A stretch of 64,000 nt of DNA from CAUJGQ01 sp042408665 (GTDB lineage: Bacteria; Chloroflexota; Dehalococcoidia; CAUJGQ01). The position numbers and the translations under genes were made by a program. The notes under the pieces were generated by a model. That model worked only from the letters and a program-made list of their open reading frames with translations. It was not told where the DNA came from and searched no databases. The stretch spans positions 62,001 to 126,000 of the forward strand of contig JBHOQW010000235.1 in NCBI GenBank assembly GCA_042408665.1, read 5' to 3'. Positions 24,352 to 34,224 of this stretch are shown here, one piece after another (within the stretch, counting starts at the first letter, position 1; every line of letters begins with the position of its first letter).

Positions 24352-25791
24352 GTGCCGCTGCGTACCCCGGAAGAGTACAAAGCCAGCCTGCGGGACGGCC
24401 GCACGGTCTACTTCCGCGGCCGGAGGGTCGAAGACGTCACGACGCACCCGGTGATCGGCATCGCGGTCAACCACGCCTGCATCGATTACGCCATGGCCGA
24501 GGAGCCGGAGTTCCGCGACCTGGCCGTGATGGATGGGCCGGACGGGCCGTATTCCCGCTACTACAAGATCCCCGAGAACGCCCAGGACCTGCTCCAGCGG
24601 TCCGCGCTGATCGAGCAGGCCACTGCGCTGGGTCGCACGCTGGTGGTGCTGATCAAGGAGATCGGCACCGACGCCCTGTTCGGCCTGATGCTGGTGGCGC
24701 GTCAGATCGATCGCGAGCGCGGCACCGACTACTCTCACCGCGTGTTCGACTATTACAAGTACTGCCGGGACAACGACCTGGCGCTGGCCGTCGCCCAGAC
24801 GGACGTCAAGGGCGACCGCGCCAAAAGCCCCGCCGAGCAGCCCCATCCCGATTACTACGTCCGCATCGTGGCGGAGCGGCCGGACGGGATCGTGGTGCGC
24901 GGCGCTAAGACGCACACCTCGAACACGACGCACGTCAACGAGGTGATCGTGCTCCCCACGCGCGCCATGACGGAGCGCGACGCCGACTATGCCGTGGCCT
25001 TCGCGATACCCGTCAACACGCCCGGCCTCAAGCTCATCGCCAGCCCCTTCGGCGCCCACGCCGAGCCCAAAGACCCGTTCGAGTTTCCCATCACCTCCCG
25101 CCACAAGATGGTGGAGACCACGACCATCTTCGACGACGTGTTCGTCCCGTGGTCGCGCGTCTTCCTCTGTCGCGAATGGCAGTACGCCGGCCCGCTAGCG
25201 CTCAGCTTTGTGGAGTTCCACCGCTTCACCGCCATCTCGTATAAGCTGCCGCTGGTGGACGCGCTGGTAGGCGCCGCTCAGCTCCTGGCCGATTACAACG
25301 GCATCAGCCGGGCCGCACACGTGCGCGATAAGCTGATCCGCCTCATCTCCTACGCCGAGACGCTGCGGGCGCTCGTGCACCACGCCGCCGAGCACTGCAC
25401 CGTGCGTGACGGCATCGCGGTACCGCACACGCTCACCGTGAACATGGCCAAGTACCATTTCGCCCACAATTACCACGCCGCCGTGCAGGACGTGCAGGAC
25501 ATCGCCGGCGGCCTGCTGGTCACCGGGCCGGGCGCGGAGGACGTGGCCAGCGAGGAGCTGGGGCCGCTGCTTGACCACTACTACGGGGGCCGTGCCGGCG
25601 TGACCGGCCGCCAGCGCCTGCGCGCCATGAACTTCGTCAAAGACCTGACCAGCTCCGATTACGGCGGCTACCAGGAGGTGTTGGCCATCCACGCCGAGGG
25701 GAGCCTGGAGGCGGAGAAGCTGATGATCGCCCGCAGTTACGACGCCGAACGCTCCCTGCGGCTCGTCAAGCAGATGGCCGGAATAGAATAG
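24352..25791 (+). CDS. HpaB-family flavoprotein hydroxylase (right-arm copy)
   Basis: Mirror of 21946-23385 with the same 479 residues, GTG start and AAGGAG ribosome site. It lies 109 bases after the zinc-ribbon gene on the same strand, so the two are probably co-transcribed. Confidence 0.87.
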   Translation: MPLRTPEEYKASLRDGRTVYFRGRRVEDVTTHPVIGIAVNHACIDYAMAEEPEFRDLAVMDGPDGPYSRYYKIPENAQDLLQRSALIEQATALGRTLVVLIKEIGTDALFGLMLVARQIDRERGTDYSHRVFDYYKYCRDNDLALAVAQTDVKGDRAKSPAEQPHPDYYVRIVAERPDGIVVRGAKTHTSNTTHVNEVIVLPTRAMTERDADYAVAFAIPVNTPGLKLIASPFGAHAEPKDPFEFPITSRHKMVETTTIFDDVFVPWSRVFLCREWQYAGPLALSFVEFHRFTAISYKLPLVDALVGAAQLLADYNGISRAAHVRDKLIRLISYAETLRALVHHAAEHCTVRDGIAVPHTLTVNMAKYHFAHNYHAAVQDVQDIAGGLLVTGPGAEDVASEELGPLLDHYYGGRAGVTGRQRLRAMNFVKDLTSSDYGGYQEVLAIHAEGSLEAEKLMIARSYDAERSLRLVKQMAGIE

Positions 25792-25801
25792 AGGGCAGAG
25801 G

Positions 25802-25845
25802 GCCGGGCGCCCCGGCCGAGGCCAGGGGTGCGCGGGGCGCCCGGC
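25802..25845 (+). terminator. 12-bp stem-loop before Lon-N gene (right-arm copy)
   Basis: Mirror of 21892-21935. It lies eight bases upstream of the Lon-N ATG, which has no visible Shine-Dalgarno. Confidence 0.55.
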
Positions 25846-25853
25846 GCCGCGCC

Positions 25854-26507
25854 ATGGTCGATCTGCCCCTCTTTCCGCTGCACACCGTGCTCTTCCCCGG
25901 GGCCACCCTGCCGTTGCAGGTGTTCGAGCCCCGTTACCTCACTATGATCCAGCGTTGCCTGGACGAGGGCACACCTTTCGGGGTGGTGCTGATCCGTTCC
26001 GGCCAGGAGGTGGGCGGGCCGGCCGTGCCGTTTGAGGTGGGCACCACCGCCCGCATCAGCAACGTGCAGCGCGCGCCGGGCGGCCGGCTGCACATCCTGG
26101 CGCTCGGCGTGCAACGCTTTCGCATCCTAGAGACCTCCCAGCGTGAGCCCTACCTCACCGGCACGGTGGAGTTCCTGGAGGACGAGGACGCAGACGCGCC
26201 GGAAACGCAGGAGGCGGCGCAGCGGGTCGGCGAGCTGTTCCGCCAGTACACGCACCTTATGCTGGCCGTGAACGGGGAGTGGACGCGCACCATCGCCCTG
26301 CCCTCCCGGCCGGGGGCGCTCGCCGACCACGTGGCGGCGCGCCTGGAGCTGGAAAACCGCACCAAGCAACGCCTGCTGGAGGAGCTTTCGGTGCTGCGGC
26401 GGCTGGCCGTGGAGCAGCGGTTGCTCACCGGCGCCCTGGAGACGCTCGCGCAGCAGCTCGTCGGTGTGCGCCGCCTCAAGTACGAGACGATGGGGATCTG
26501 GAACTGA
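25854..26507 (+). CDS. Lon N-terminal domain protein (right-arm copy)
   Basis: Mirror of 21230-21883: a 217-residue stand-alone LON substrate-binding domain, coupled through TGATG to the downstream DUF2007-like gene. Confidence 0.88.
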   Translation: MVDLPLFPLHTVLFPGATLPLQVFEPRYLTMIQRCLDEGTPFGVVLIRSGQEVGGPAVPFEVGTTARISNVQRAPGGRLHILALGVQRFRILETSQREPYLTGTVEFLEDEDADAPETQEAAQRVGELFRQYTHLMLAVNGEWTRTIALPSRPGALADHVAARLELENRTKQRLLEELSVLRRLAVEQRLLTGALETLAQQLVGVRRLKYETMGIWN

Positions 26508-26842
26508 TGAACGATGCAGCCGACCGGGACCGCGCGCGCGAGCGGCTGGTGCGCGTGGCCATCGCCGAAAACCCGCTCACCGCGCACCTCATCCAGGAGA
26601 CGCTCGCCCAGACCGGTATTCGCTGTATGGTCAAAAACCGGGATCCGGTGTCCGTGGCCCAAGGTGCGCTCGCCTCCCCCTGGGCACTGGAGGTGTACGT
26701 GTTGGAAGGTGACGCCGACGCCGCCTGCCTCGCCTTGGGCGGAGAGATGGGTGAAGCGCCGCCACCCCTGCCCCCGCCGGCCATCTCCGGTCGCGCGGGC
26801 GGCACCCGACGGTGGTGGCGGCGCCTCTGGCGGCGCGGCTAA
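26507..26842 (+). CDS. DUF2007-like protein (right-arm copy)
   Basis: Mirror of 20895-21230: 111 residues, last gene of the zinc-ribbon/HpaB/Lon-N operon, converging with the beta-hydroxyacid dehydrogenase gene with a four-base overlap. Confidence 0.65.
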   Translation: MNDAADRDRARERLVRVAIAENPLTAHLIQETLAQTGIRCMVKNRDPVSVAQGALASPWALEVYVLEGDADAACLALGGEMGEAPPPLPPPAISGRAGGTRRWWRRLWRRG

Positions 26843-27741
26843 ACGGCCACCGGGGTGGCGCTCTCCACCCGCACGCCGTTGAGCTGCTCTAACGCCTTAA
26901 TCAACGCCTGCGTGCCCTCCTCGCCGCACCCGGCCGCCTCTACGGCTGAGAAGAGCTGGCTCACCAGCGCCAGTCCGGGCAGCGCCGCGGCCATCTGCTG
27001 CGCGCTCTCCAGCGCCAGGCGCAGGTCCTTGCGCTGCAAGCGGACCTTGAAGCCGGGGGCGAAATCGCGGCGCAGCATCTTTGGGCCGAGATTGCTGAGC
27101 TGCCACGAGCCGGCGGCGCCGGCGCTGAGCGCCTCGATCATGCGGGCCGGATCCACCCCGCTTTTCTGGGCGAAGATCAGCGCCTCGCACACGGCCAGGT
27201 TGGTGAGCGTCACGGCGATCTGATTGCAGAGCTTCACCGTCTGGCCGGCGCCCAGCGGGCCGCAGTGCACGATGCGCTTGCCCATCGCCGCCAGCACCGG
27301 CCGCACCCGCTCGAGGTCGGCCGCATCGCCCCCGACCATGATGGACAGCGTGCCGGCGATGGCGCCGGTGTCGCCGCCGCTCACGGGCGCGTCCAGCATG
27401 TGGATGCCGCGCTCCGCCAACCGGGCGCCGATGCGCCGCGTCACCTCCGGTGAGATGGTAGACATGTCCACCACGATGGTGCCCGGGCGGGCGCCCTCGA
27501 TGATCCCGTGCGGCCCCAGGCAGACCTCCTCCACGTCGGGGGAGTCGGTGACCATCGTGATCACGACGTCGGCATTGCGGGCCGCCTCGGCCGGTGACCC
27601 CGCCAGCCGCCCGCCGGCCGCGGCGAACTCCCGCCGCGGCCCCTCGCTGCGGTTGTAGGCGATGACCTCAAAGCCGGCCTTGAGCAGGTTCTTCGCCATG
27701 GGCTTGCCCATGATGCCCAGACCGATGAATCCCACCCGCAT
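26839..27741 (-). CDS. Beta-hydroxyacid dehydrogenase (right-arm copy)
   Basis: Mirror of 19996-20898: 300 residues, Rossmann motif GFIGLGIMG and catalytic lysine in GAGQTVKLCNQ. The -10 box TATACT on the minus strand is at 27772-27777. Confidence 0.9.
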   Translation of the reverse strand: MRVGFIGLGIMGKPMAKNLLKAGFEVIAYNRSEGPRREFAAAGGRLAGSPAEAARNADVVITMVTDSPDVEEVCLGPHGIIEGARPGTIVVDMSTISPEVTRRIGARLAERGIHMLDAPVSGGDTGAIAGTLSIMVGGDAADLERVRPVLAAMGKRIVHCGPLGAGQTVKLCNQIAVTLTNLAVCEALIFAQKSGVDPARMIEALSAGAAGSWQLSNLGPKMLRRDFAPGFKVRLQRKDLRLALESAQQMAAALPGLALVSQLFSAVEAAGCGEEGTQALIKALEQLNGVRVESATPVAV

Positions 27742-27812
27742 GCGCGCTGCCTCCTGCCCGGGATTGGCCCCAGTATACCCGCGGCCGCCGCCCGCCGCAC
27801 CGGCGCCCGCGC

Positions 27813-29468
27813 TCAGCCGCCCTGCCGCGGTGCCTGCTCGGGTGCCACGGTGCCGGGCATCACGTCAGACTCCGTCGGCAGGGTTCCCACAATGCGCTCA
27901 CCGCTCCACTGAGCGCTGCGCGCCGCGCCGTACAGGGCCAGGGACAGCACCAGGACGGCGGTAATGACCAGCACCGGGCGCACGTCGCCCAGCAGCGAGG
28001 CCAGACCACCCAGCACTAACAACGGCACGATCGCGGCGGCATTCTTCACCGCCCCCTGCAAGGCGAACACCCGGCCCTGCATGGCCAGCGGCACCCGTTC
28101 GTGCAGGAGGGTGTTGGCCGCCACCTGCACCATGGACAGCCCAAACCCGAGCGGGGCGGCCAGCACGAGCGCCGTGCCCAGGCGCCCATCCCGGTAGCCG
28201 AGCGGCCCGTTGCTCAGCAGCCAGCCGAACGGCCCCAGCCGCCGGAGCAGGGCGGTGACGGGGTCGATAGCGCCCAGCAAGAGCAAGACGATCACCATGA
28301 GCAGAAAGCCGCAGGTCACGAGCAGCCGTTTGTTCACGCGCCGGGCCAGCCACGGCGTGGCCGCCAGGCCGCTGAGCACGCCCACCACCGCCGGCCCAAA
28401 CACGAACACCGCGAACTCCGGTTCCACGCCCAGTGCCTGCTTGGTGAAGCGGGGCGCCAGCGTCACCATCACCAGGTTGGCGGTGCTGGCCAGCACCACC
28501 AGCAACATGCTGATGAAGGCAGAGCGGTCCGCCGCTAACCAGCGCCACGCCTCCACCAGGGACTCGCGGGTGCCCGCCAGCCACGGCTTACGGGCCGCGT
28601 TCATCTCGGTCGGCGGCGTCTCCGGCACCATGAGGTGCACGGCCACCGCGCGCAGGGCGGCGTACCCCAGCAGCGCGGCGCACACCAGGATGAGCGGCTC
28701 CAGTTCGCGGAACAGTTTGACCATCGCCGGGGCCAGGATGGCGGTGCCGAGCAGGGCACCTGCGGACTCGGCCAGATTTGAGTACGAGTTGGCGGCCGTC
28801 AGCCGCTCCGGTGGCACCACCCGCGGCACCACGGCAGCCTCGGCGGGCGTGGCGAATTGGGTGACGGCGGTGATCGCCACCAGGAGCGCGTAGATGGCCG
28901 CGGTGCCGGTCCCCAGAACGAGAAAGGCGACGCACAGCAGCGCCCGCAGCAGGTTGGCCACCACCAGCACCAGGCGCTTGGGGGCACGGTCCACCACCAC
29001 GCCGCCCACCGGTCCCAGCAGGGCGGCCGGGGCGACGGTCGCTACCGTCACCAGCGCGGAGAGGATACCTACCGCCCGCGGCTCCTCAGCGTAGCGACGT
29101 GCGATCTGGATCAGCATGCCGAAGCTGAGCGCGTTGACGGCGGTCTCGGCCGCCACACGCATGCTGATCATGGCCCGGAACGAGGGCGCGTACAGCAGGG
29201 AACTGGCCGGGATCTGCCACCACAGCAGGCGCGGCCCGCCCCCGGCCACCCGCGCCCCGGCCACATCGGCCGGTGGATGGACACGCAGCGCGGGCACGAG
29301 GCGCGTGCCGCAGCCATTGCAGAAGCGCGCCCCGGCCGGGTTCTCCTCCCCGCAGTGCGGGCAGGGCAGGGGTGTCGGCGCGGCGAGCGCGCGGCCACAA
29401 CGGCTGCAAAACCGGGCACCGCTCCGGTTCGCCTCACCGCAGGTCGGGCACGGGATCGGCGATGGCAT
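27813..29468 (-). CDS. Zinc-ribbon/MFS exporter fusion (right-arm copy)
   Basis: Mirror of 18269-19924: 551 residues, two N-terminal four-cysteine ribbons followed by an EntS-like MFS fold, downstream of marR on the same strand. Confidence 0.85.
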   Translation of the reverse strand: MPSPIPCPTCGEANRSGARFCSRCGRALAAPTPLPCPHCGEENPAGARFCNGCGTRLVPALRVHPPADVAGARVAGGGPRLLWWQIPASSLLYAPSFRAMISMRVAAETAVNALSFGMLIQIARRYAEEPRAVGILSALVTVATVAPAALLGPVGGVVVDRAPKRLVLVVANLLRALLCVAFLVLGTGTAAIYALLVAITAVTQFATPAEAAVVPRVVPPERLTAANSYSNLAESAGALLGTAILAPAMVKLFRELEPLILVCAALLGYAALRAVAVHLMVPETPPTEMNAARKPWLAGTRESLVEAWRWLAADRSAFISMLLVVLASTANLVMVTLAPRFTKQALGVEPEFAVFVFGPAVVGVLSGLAATPWLARRVNKRLLVTCGFLLMVIVLLLLGAIDPVTALLRRLGPFGWLLSNGPLGYRDGRLGTALVLAAPLGFGLSMVQVAANTLLHERVPLAMQGRVFALQGAVKNAAAIVPLLVLGGLASLLGDVRPVLVITAVLVLSLALYGAARSAQWSGERIVGTLPTESDVMPGTVAPEQAPRQGG

Positions 29469-29599
29469 CACGGACCACAACACGGTCGGGGTACTTGCGA
29501 GGGTACGCCGGTCCGTCACCGCCCACAAGGGCACGTCTGGCCCGCCTCGCGCCACGGGTCACGTCCGCCACAGGACGTCTGCGACGGACAGAGAACGCG

Positions 29600-29648
29600 A
29601 TACGCGATACGCAACACATGCACGCGGCATATATCACGTATCGCGTAT
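29600..29648. repeat. 12-bp inverted repeat between marR and MFS gene (right-arm copy)
   Basis: Mirror of 18089-18137: ATACGCGATACG arms with a 25-base spacer. Confidence 0.75.
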
Positions 29649-29675
29649 GCCGGGTCGCGCGCGTTGGCCGTGGGT

Positions 29676-30194
29676 TCAGTCGGCTGCGGCCGCCTCCAGC
29701 GGTGCCGACTCCAGGCGGAGGCGGTCCTCCGCGTACGTGAGGTGCTCAAACGGGATACCGCCCAGCTCGGCGGCGCGGTTGCGCACCCGCCGGGCCGCGT
29801 CGATCAGCCGGTCGAGCTCGGCGGCCGTGAGCTGCCCGAAGGCTTCCTGCCCGACGCCCCAGCCGATGCCGCCGATCTCCTGTAACAGGTCGCGGGCTTT
29901 ATCCGTCGCCTCGACCAGCACCACGCGTCGGTCGGTGGCGTGGCGCACGCGGCGCACCAGACCGCGCTGCTCCAGTCGGTCCACCAGGTCCGTGGTGGTC
30001 TGGGTTTGCTGCAATAGGTAGCGGGCCAGGTCGGACATGCGCTGTGGTCCGTGTCGGACCAGCACGCTCAACGCGGCGGCCTGCGAGCCGCTCAGGTTCC
30101 AGGGTCGCAGGCGCACATCAACCGCGCGCTCCAGGGTGATCGCGGCCTGGTGGATCGCCACCCATGCGTCGTACACTCGCTTGCCATCAACCAT
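29676..30194 (-). CDS. MarR-family regulator (right-arm copy)
   Basis: Mirror of 17543-18061: 172 residues, winged helix, ribosome site GGAGGA. It probably represses the adjacent exporter gene at 27813-29468. Confidence 0.92.
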   Translation of the reverse strand: MVDGKRVYDAWVAIHQAAITLERAVDVRLRPWNLSGSQAAALSVLVRHGPQRMSDLARYLLQQTQTTTDLVDRLEQRGLVRRVRHATDRRVVLVEATDKARDLLQEIGGIGWGVGQEAFGQLTAAELDRLIDAARRVRNRAAELGGIPFEHLTYAEDRLRLESAPLEAAAAD

Positions 30195-30358
30195 TGACAG
30201 ACGTCCTCCACACTCGTTCGTCAGGCCTGCTTCGTCGGTCGGTCTTCCGAACCTCTCATCTGATTGTGAAGGATCGCACGCGATAAGAAAAGTAACAGAT
30301 GGCAACGCGTGCGACCACGGAACGGACTGTCCAGACATAGACGGCTCGCCTGGACCGG

Positions 30359-31009
30359 TTAGCCCTCGGACGTGGCCTCCGGCTCCGTGCTCCCGCTCGG
30401 GGCCGGGCCCATCGGGATCGGCTCGTCGGGTGGGGGCGGTGTGGGCCGCCCTTGGGACGGCGCCTCACCCGCCGATGGCGCCGGACGCTCGCCGTCCGTT
30501 GGGACCTGCTCCGCCCGCTCGGCCTCCGATTCGACCGCCTCCTCCGAAAGCACGTGCTCCGGCGCCCGCACCGCGCCCAGCAGCACCGCCCGGAACTTCT
30601 CCGGCGCCACCGGCAGGATGGCCTCCAACCGCTTGGCGCCGGTGACCCGGACGCGCGGCCGTCCCCGCTCGTTGAGACCCAGCAGCACCTGCACCCGGTA
30701 CTCCCCCTTGGCCGCGGCCAGCTCCGGGCGCGGGTCGGCGGCGGCCGGCCACACCAGAGCCGCCATCCGCTCCAGGCCGTACACGGCGGTCACGCGCTGC
30801 AGGAGGGCGCTGCCGCCCAGGAGCCGGTCGCGCACCTGCTCCAGGGCCCGCTCGGGCGCTAGCTCCTGCCAGAAGCGCTCGATCTCCTCCAGCGCCGGTT
30901 TAAGCGCCTCACGTTCGCCACGCAGGCGCTCGTGCCGCTCCGCGGCCTCGCCGCTCGCCTGTTCGATCTCGCGGCACAACTGTTCGAGCTCATCCCACTC
31001 TGCCGTCAT
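30359..31009 (-). CDS. Coiled-coil protein of unknown function (right-arm copy)
   Basis: Mirror of 16728-17378: 216 residues, charged N-terminal coiled coil and disordered Pro-rich tail, 75 bases after the response-regulator gene. Confidence 0.7.
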   Translation of the reverse strand: MTAEWDELEQLCREIEQASGEAAERHERLRGEREALKPALEEIERFWQELAPERALEQVRDRLLGGSALLQRVTAVYGLERMAALVWPAAADPRPELAAAKGEYRVQVLLGLNERGRPRVRVTGAKRLEAILPVAPEKFRAVLLGAVRAPEHVLSEEAVESEAERAEQVPTDGERPAPSAGEAPSQGRPTPPPPDEPIPMGPAPSGSTEPEATSEG

Positions 31010-31084
31010 CGTCCTCCCACCTCGTGATAGCGCGCGATCGCCCGTCCGACGGATGGGGCCCGCCATCATGCGCGCCAGGGGCCA

Positions 31085-31801
31085 TCAGGCGTCCGCCGGC
31101 ACGGTGTAGCCGACACCGGGAACGGTCAGGATGATCGCCGGCTTCGCGGGGTCCCGCTCGATTTTCTGGCGCAGGCGGGAGATATTGACCCGGAGCATAT
31201 GCACCTCGTCGGCGTACTCGTTCCCCCACACCGCCTGCAAGATCATGGTATGGGTGAGCACGCGGCCGGAACGGCTGGCCAGATACGTCAGCAACCGGAA
31301 CTCCAGTGGCGTGAGGCTGATCGGGACGCCATCCCGGTGCACCCTATGCCGCTCGAGGTCGATCTCCAAGTCTTTGACGCGCAGCACGCCGCCCGGCGGC
31401 ATGCCGCCGCTCCAGGCGGCGCGGCGCAACACCGCCCGCACCCGCGCGATCACCTCGCCGGCCGCGAACGGCTTGGTAATGTAGTCGTCCGCGCCCGCTT
31501 CCAGGCCGCGGACCTTGTCGCCCTCGCGATCCATGGCGCTGATGATCAGGATCGGCACCTGCGAGCGGGCGCGCAGCCGGCGACACACCTCCACCCCGTC
31601 CATGCCCGGCAGCACGACGTCCAGCAGCACCAGGTCCGGCCGCACCGCATCAACCAGCGCCAGCGCCGCGGACCCCTCATCGGCGACGGTCACCGTATAG
31701 CCGGCCAGCTCCAGGGTCCGTCGCAGCAGGCGCTGCATCGCCGGGTCATCTTCAACGACAAGGACGTGCGTCGCTCGCATGGGCACCGTGGCCGGCCCCA
31801 T
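31085..31801 (-). CDS. Orphan OmpR-family response regulator (right-arm copy)
   Basis: Mirror of 15936-16652: 238 residues, receiver aspartate in LLDVVLPGMDG and C-terminal winged helix. No kinase gene is adjacent. Confidence 0.93.
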   Translation of the reverse strand: MGPATVPMRATHVLVVEDDPAMQRLLRRTLELAGYTVTVADEGSAALALVDAVRPDLVLLDVVLPGMDGVEVCRRLRARSQVPILIISAMDREGDKVRGLEAGADDYITKPFAAGEVIARVRAVLRRAAWSGGMPPGGVLRVKDLEIDLERHRVHRDGVPISLTPLEFRLLTYLASRSGRVLTHTMILQAVWGNEYADEVHMLRVNISRLRQKIERDPAKPAIILTVPGVGYTVPADA

Positions 31802-31867
31802 CCTCAGGTTGCCCTCACCACCGCCACAAGCCCTCCTCAAGTATACTGTTCCGCCCGACACCGCTCC

Positions 31868-31897
31868 CGGACACCAGCGGCGCCGCCCATGTATGAT
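31868..31897 (+). promoter_or_regulatory. Putative promoter of the lutBA-type gene (right-arm copy)
   Basis: Mirror of 15840-15869: CGGACA (31868-31873), 18 bases, TATGAT (31892-31897). Confidence 0.45.
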
Positions 31898-31943
31898 GGT
31901 GCCCACCATCACCGTGCACAGCCCTGTCGCGTGAGGTTCTCAT

Positions 31944-34193
31944 ATGTCCAGCCGCGAGCCGTTCAAGAAGCGCCTGGCGCACAGCCTGCGCAGCGAGCAC
32001 ATCCCGGTGGCGCTCCGGCGCGGGCTGACCACATTGCGTGACCGGCGCAACGCCTTGTTCGCTCCCGGGGAGTTCGCCGAGGTGCAACGCCGCCTGGGGG
32101 GCATGAAGGCCAAGGCCATCGACGACCTGCCGGCGCTGGTGGAGCGGTTCACCGAGCGGGCGGAACGGGCGGGCACCCACGTCCACCTGGCGGCCACGGC
32201 GGCCGACGCCCGGCGCATTATCGGTGAGATCGCCCAGCGGCACGGCGTGCAGCTGGCCGTCAAGTCCAAGTCGATGGCCACAGAGGAGATCGAGCTCAAC
32301 GCCCACCTGGAGCGGCTGGGCATCGAGGTGGTGGAGACCGACCTGGGCGAGTGGATCATCCAGCTCGCGCACGACCACCCCTCGCACCTGATCGCGCCCG
32401 CCATCCACCTCACGCGCGAGCAGATCGCCGACCTGTTCTCGGCCGTCGGCGGTGAGCCGCTGCCGCCGGAGACCCGGGCGCTGGTGCGCTTCGCCCGGCG
32501 CACCCTGCGCGAGAAGTTCCTGCGCGCCGACTTGGGCATCACCGGCGCCAACATCGGCATCGCCGACACCGGTACCATCGTCATCGTCACCAACGAGGGC
32601 AACGCTGACCTGGTGACCACGCTGCCACCCGTGCACGTGGCGGTGATGGGGGTGGAAAAGATCGTGCCCACGCTGGACGACGCGGCCCAGATCCTGGACG
32701 TGCTGGCCCGCAACGCCGCCGGCCAGCGCTTTTCGACCTACGTCAACATGATCACCGGCCCCAGCCGCTCCGGCGACATCGAGATGGACCTGGCCGTGGG
32801 CGTGCACGGGCCGCTGGAGCACCACATCGTCCTCCTGGACAACGGCCGCTGGCAGGCCCGCGAGGACCCCGACCTGCGCGACGCCCTGCGCTGCATCCGC
32901 TGCGGCGCCTGCGCCAACGTGTGTCCGCCCTACGCCGTGGTGGGCGGCCACGCCTTCGGCTATATCTACACCGGGCCGATCGGGCTCGTGCTCACCGCCA
33001 TCCACCACGGGCTGGAGGCCGCCGGCGAGCCGAACACGCTCTGCGCCTCCTGCAACGCCTGCGAGCAGATCTGCCCGGTCGCCATCCCCATCGCCCGCCA
33101 GATCATCGACGTGCGCCAGCGCTATGCCGCCCGCCACGGCCTGTCCCTTAAGAAGAGGGCGGCGGTGACGGCGATGAGCAGCGGCGCGGCACAGGCGCTG
33201 GGGCGTCTCGCGCAGGCACCGTTTGTGCGCGACGGCCACCTGCACGGCCTGCCGCTGCTCGGTGACCAGCTGTCCTGGCGCAGCCTGCCGGCTCTGAGCC
33301 CGACCCCGTTCCGCAGGCGCCCTGTGCTGGCCGAGCCGCCGCCACCCCGCATCGCCGGGTCGCAGGCCGCCGGAATGCGCGTCGCCTACTTCCCCGCCTG
33401 CATCACGGACCTGTTCGAGCCGGAGACCGGGGAGGCGGCGGTGCGCGTGCTGCGCGCGCTGGGCTGCACGGTCTCCATCCCCCAAGGCTGGACCTGCTGC
33501 GGGCTGGTGGCCGCCAACGCCGGCGACCGCGCACGCGCCGGGCGGCTGCTCAAGCAGACGATCACGGCCCTGGAAGCGGAGCCGGAGGCCACGATCGTCA
33601 GCACGTCCACCTCATGCGTGGTGATGCTCACCCAGGACGCGCCGCACCTGCTGCGTGACGAGCCGGAGTGGCGGGCGCGCGCCGAGGCGCTGGCCGCCCG
33701 CGTGCGCGACTTCACCCGATTCGTGAACGACGTGGCCCGGCTGCCGGCCGGCGCGCTCGCCCGCACCTCCGGCGAGGAGGGCGACGGGCAGATGACGCTC
33801 AGCCCGGTCACCTATCACGACGCCTGCCAGTCGGCCAACTGCCTGGGCCTGGGGCCGGAGGCGCGCCGGTTGCTGCGCGAGGTGTGCGGCATCGAGGTGC
33901 GCGAGATGGCGGAATCGAACGTTTGCTGCGGCTTCGGCGGCACGTTCTCCTTGGAGCACCCGCAAGTCGCCCGCCGCATCCTGGCGCGCAAACTGGAGCA
34001 CATCGAGGCCACCGGCGCGCCGGTGGTGGTGACGGACAACCCCGGCTGCCTGCTGCACATTCGCGGCGGCCTGCGCGCGGCGGGGCGGCCGGTGCAGGCC
34101 CTGCACCTGGTCGAAGTCCTGGCGGCGCGGCTGCCACGCGTGGAACCCGCGTCCCCGGCCATCTCGGCCGTGCCCGAGTCACGGTCGGGGTGA
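31944..34193 (+). CDS. Fused LutB-LutA-type iron-sulfur protein (right-arm copy)
   Basis: Mirror of 13544-15793: 749 residues, LUD domain, two 4Fe-4S motifs, then two CCG domains. It converges with the phosphodiesterase gene. Confidence 0.88.
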   Translation: MSSREPFKKRLAHSLRSEHIPVALRRGLTTLRDRRNALFAPGEFAEVQRRLGGMKAKAIDDLPALVERFTERAERAGTHVHLAATAADARRIIGEIAQRHGVQLAVKSKSMATEEIELNAHLERLGIEVVETDLGEWIIQLAHDHPSHLIAPAIHLTREQIADLFSAVGGEPLPPETRALVRFARRTLREKFLRADLGITGANIGIADTGTIVIVTNEGNADLVTTLPPVHVAVMGVEKIVPTLDDAAQILDVLARNAAGQRFSTYVNMITGPSRSGDIEMDLAVGVHGPLEHHIVLLDNGRWQAREDPDLRDALRCIRCGACANVCPPYAVVGGHAFGYIYTGPIGLVLTAIHHGLEAAGEPNTLCASCNACEQICPVAIPIARQIIDVRQRYAARHGLSLKKRAAVTAMSSGAAQALGRLAQAPFVRDGHLHGLPLLGDQLSWRSLPALSPTPFRRRPVLAEPPPPRIAGSQAAGMRVAYFPACITDLFEPETGEAAVRVLRALGCTVSIPQGWTCCGLVAANAGDRARAGRLLKQTITALEAEPEATIVSTSTSCVVMLTQDAPHLLRDEPEWRARAEALAARVRDFTRFVNDVARLPAGALARTSGEEGDGQMTLSPVTYHDACQSANCLGLGPEARRLLREVCGIEVREMAESNVCCGFGGTFSLEHPQVARRILARKLEHIEATGAPVVVTDNPGCLLHIRGGLRAAGRPVQALHLVEVLAARLPRVEPASPAISAVPESRSG

Positions 34194-34224
34194 GACGGGC
34201 CTCGGCCCATCGCTCCAGCCGGCG

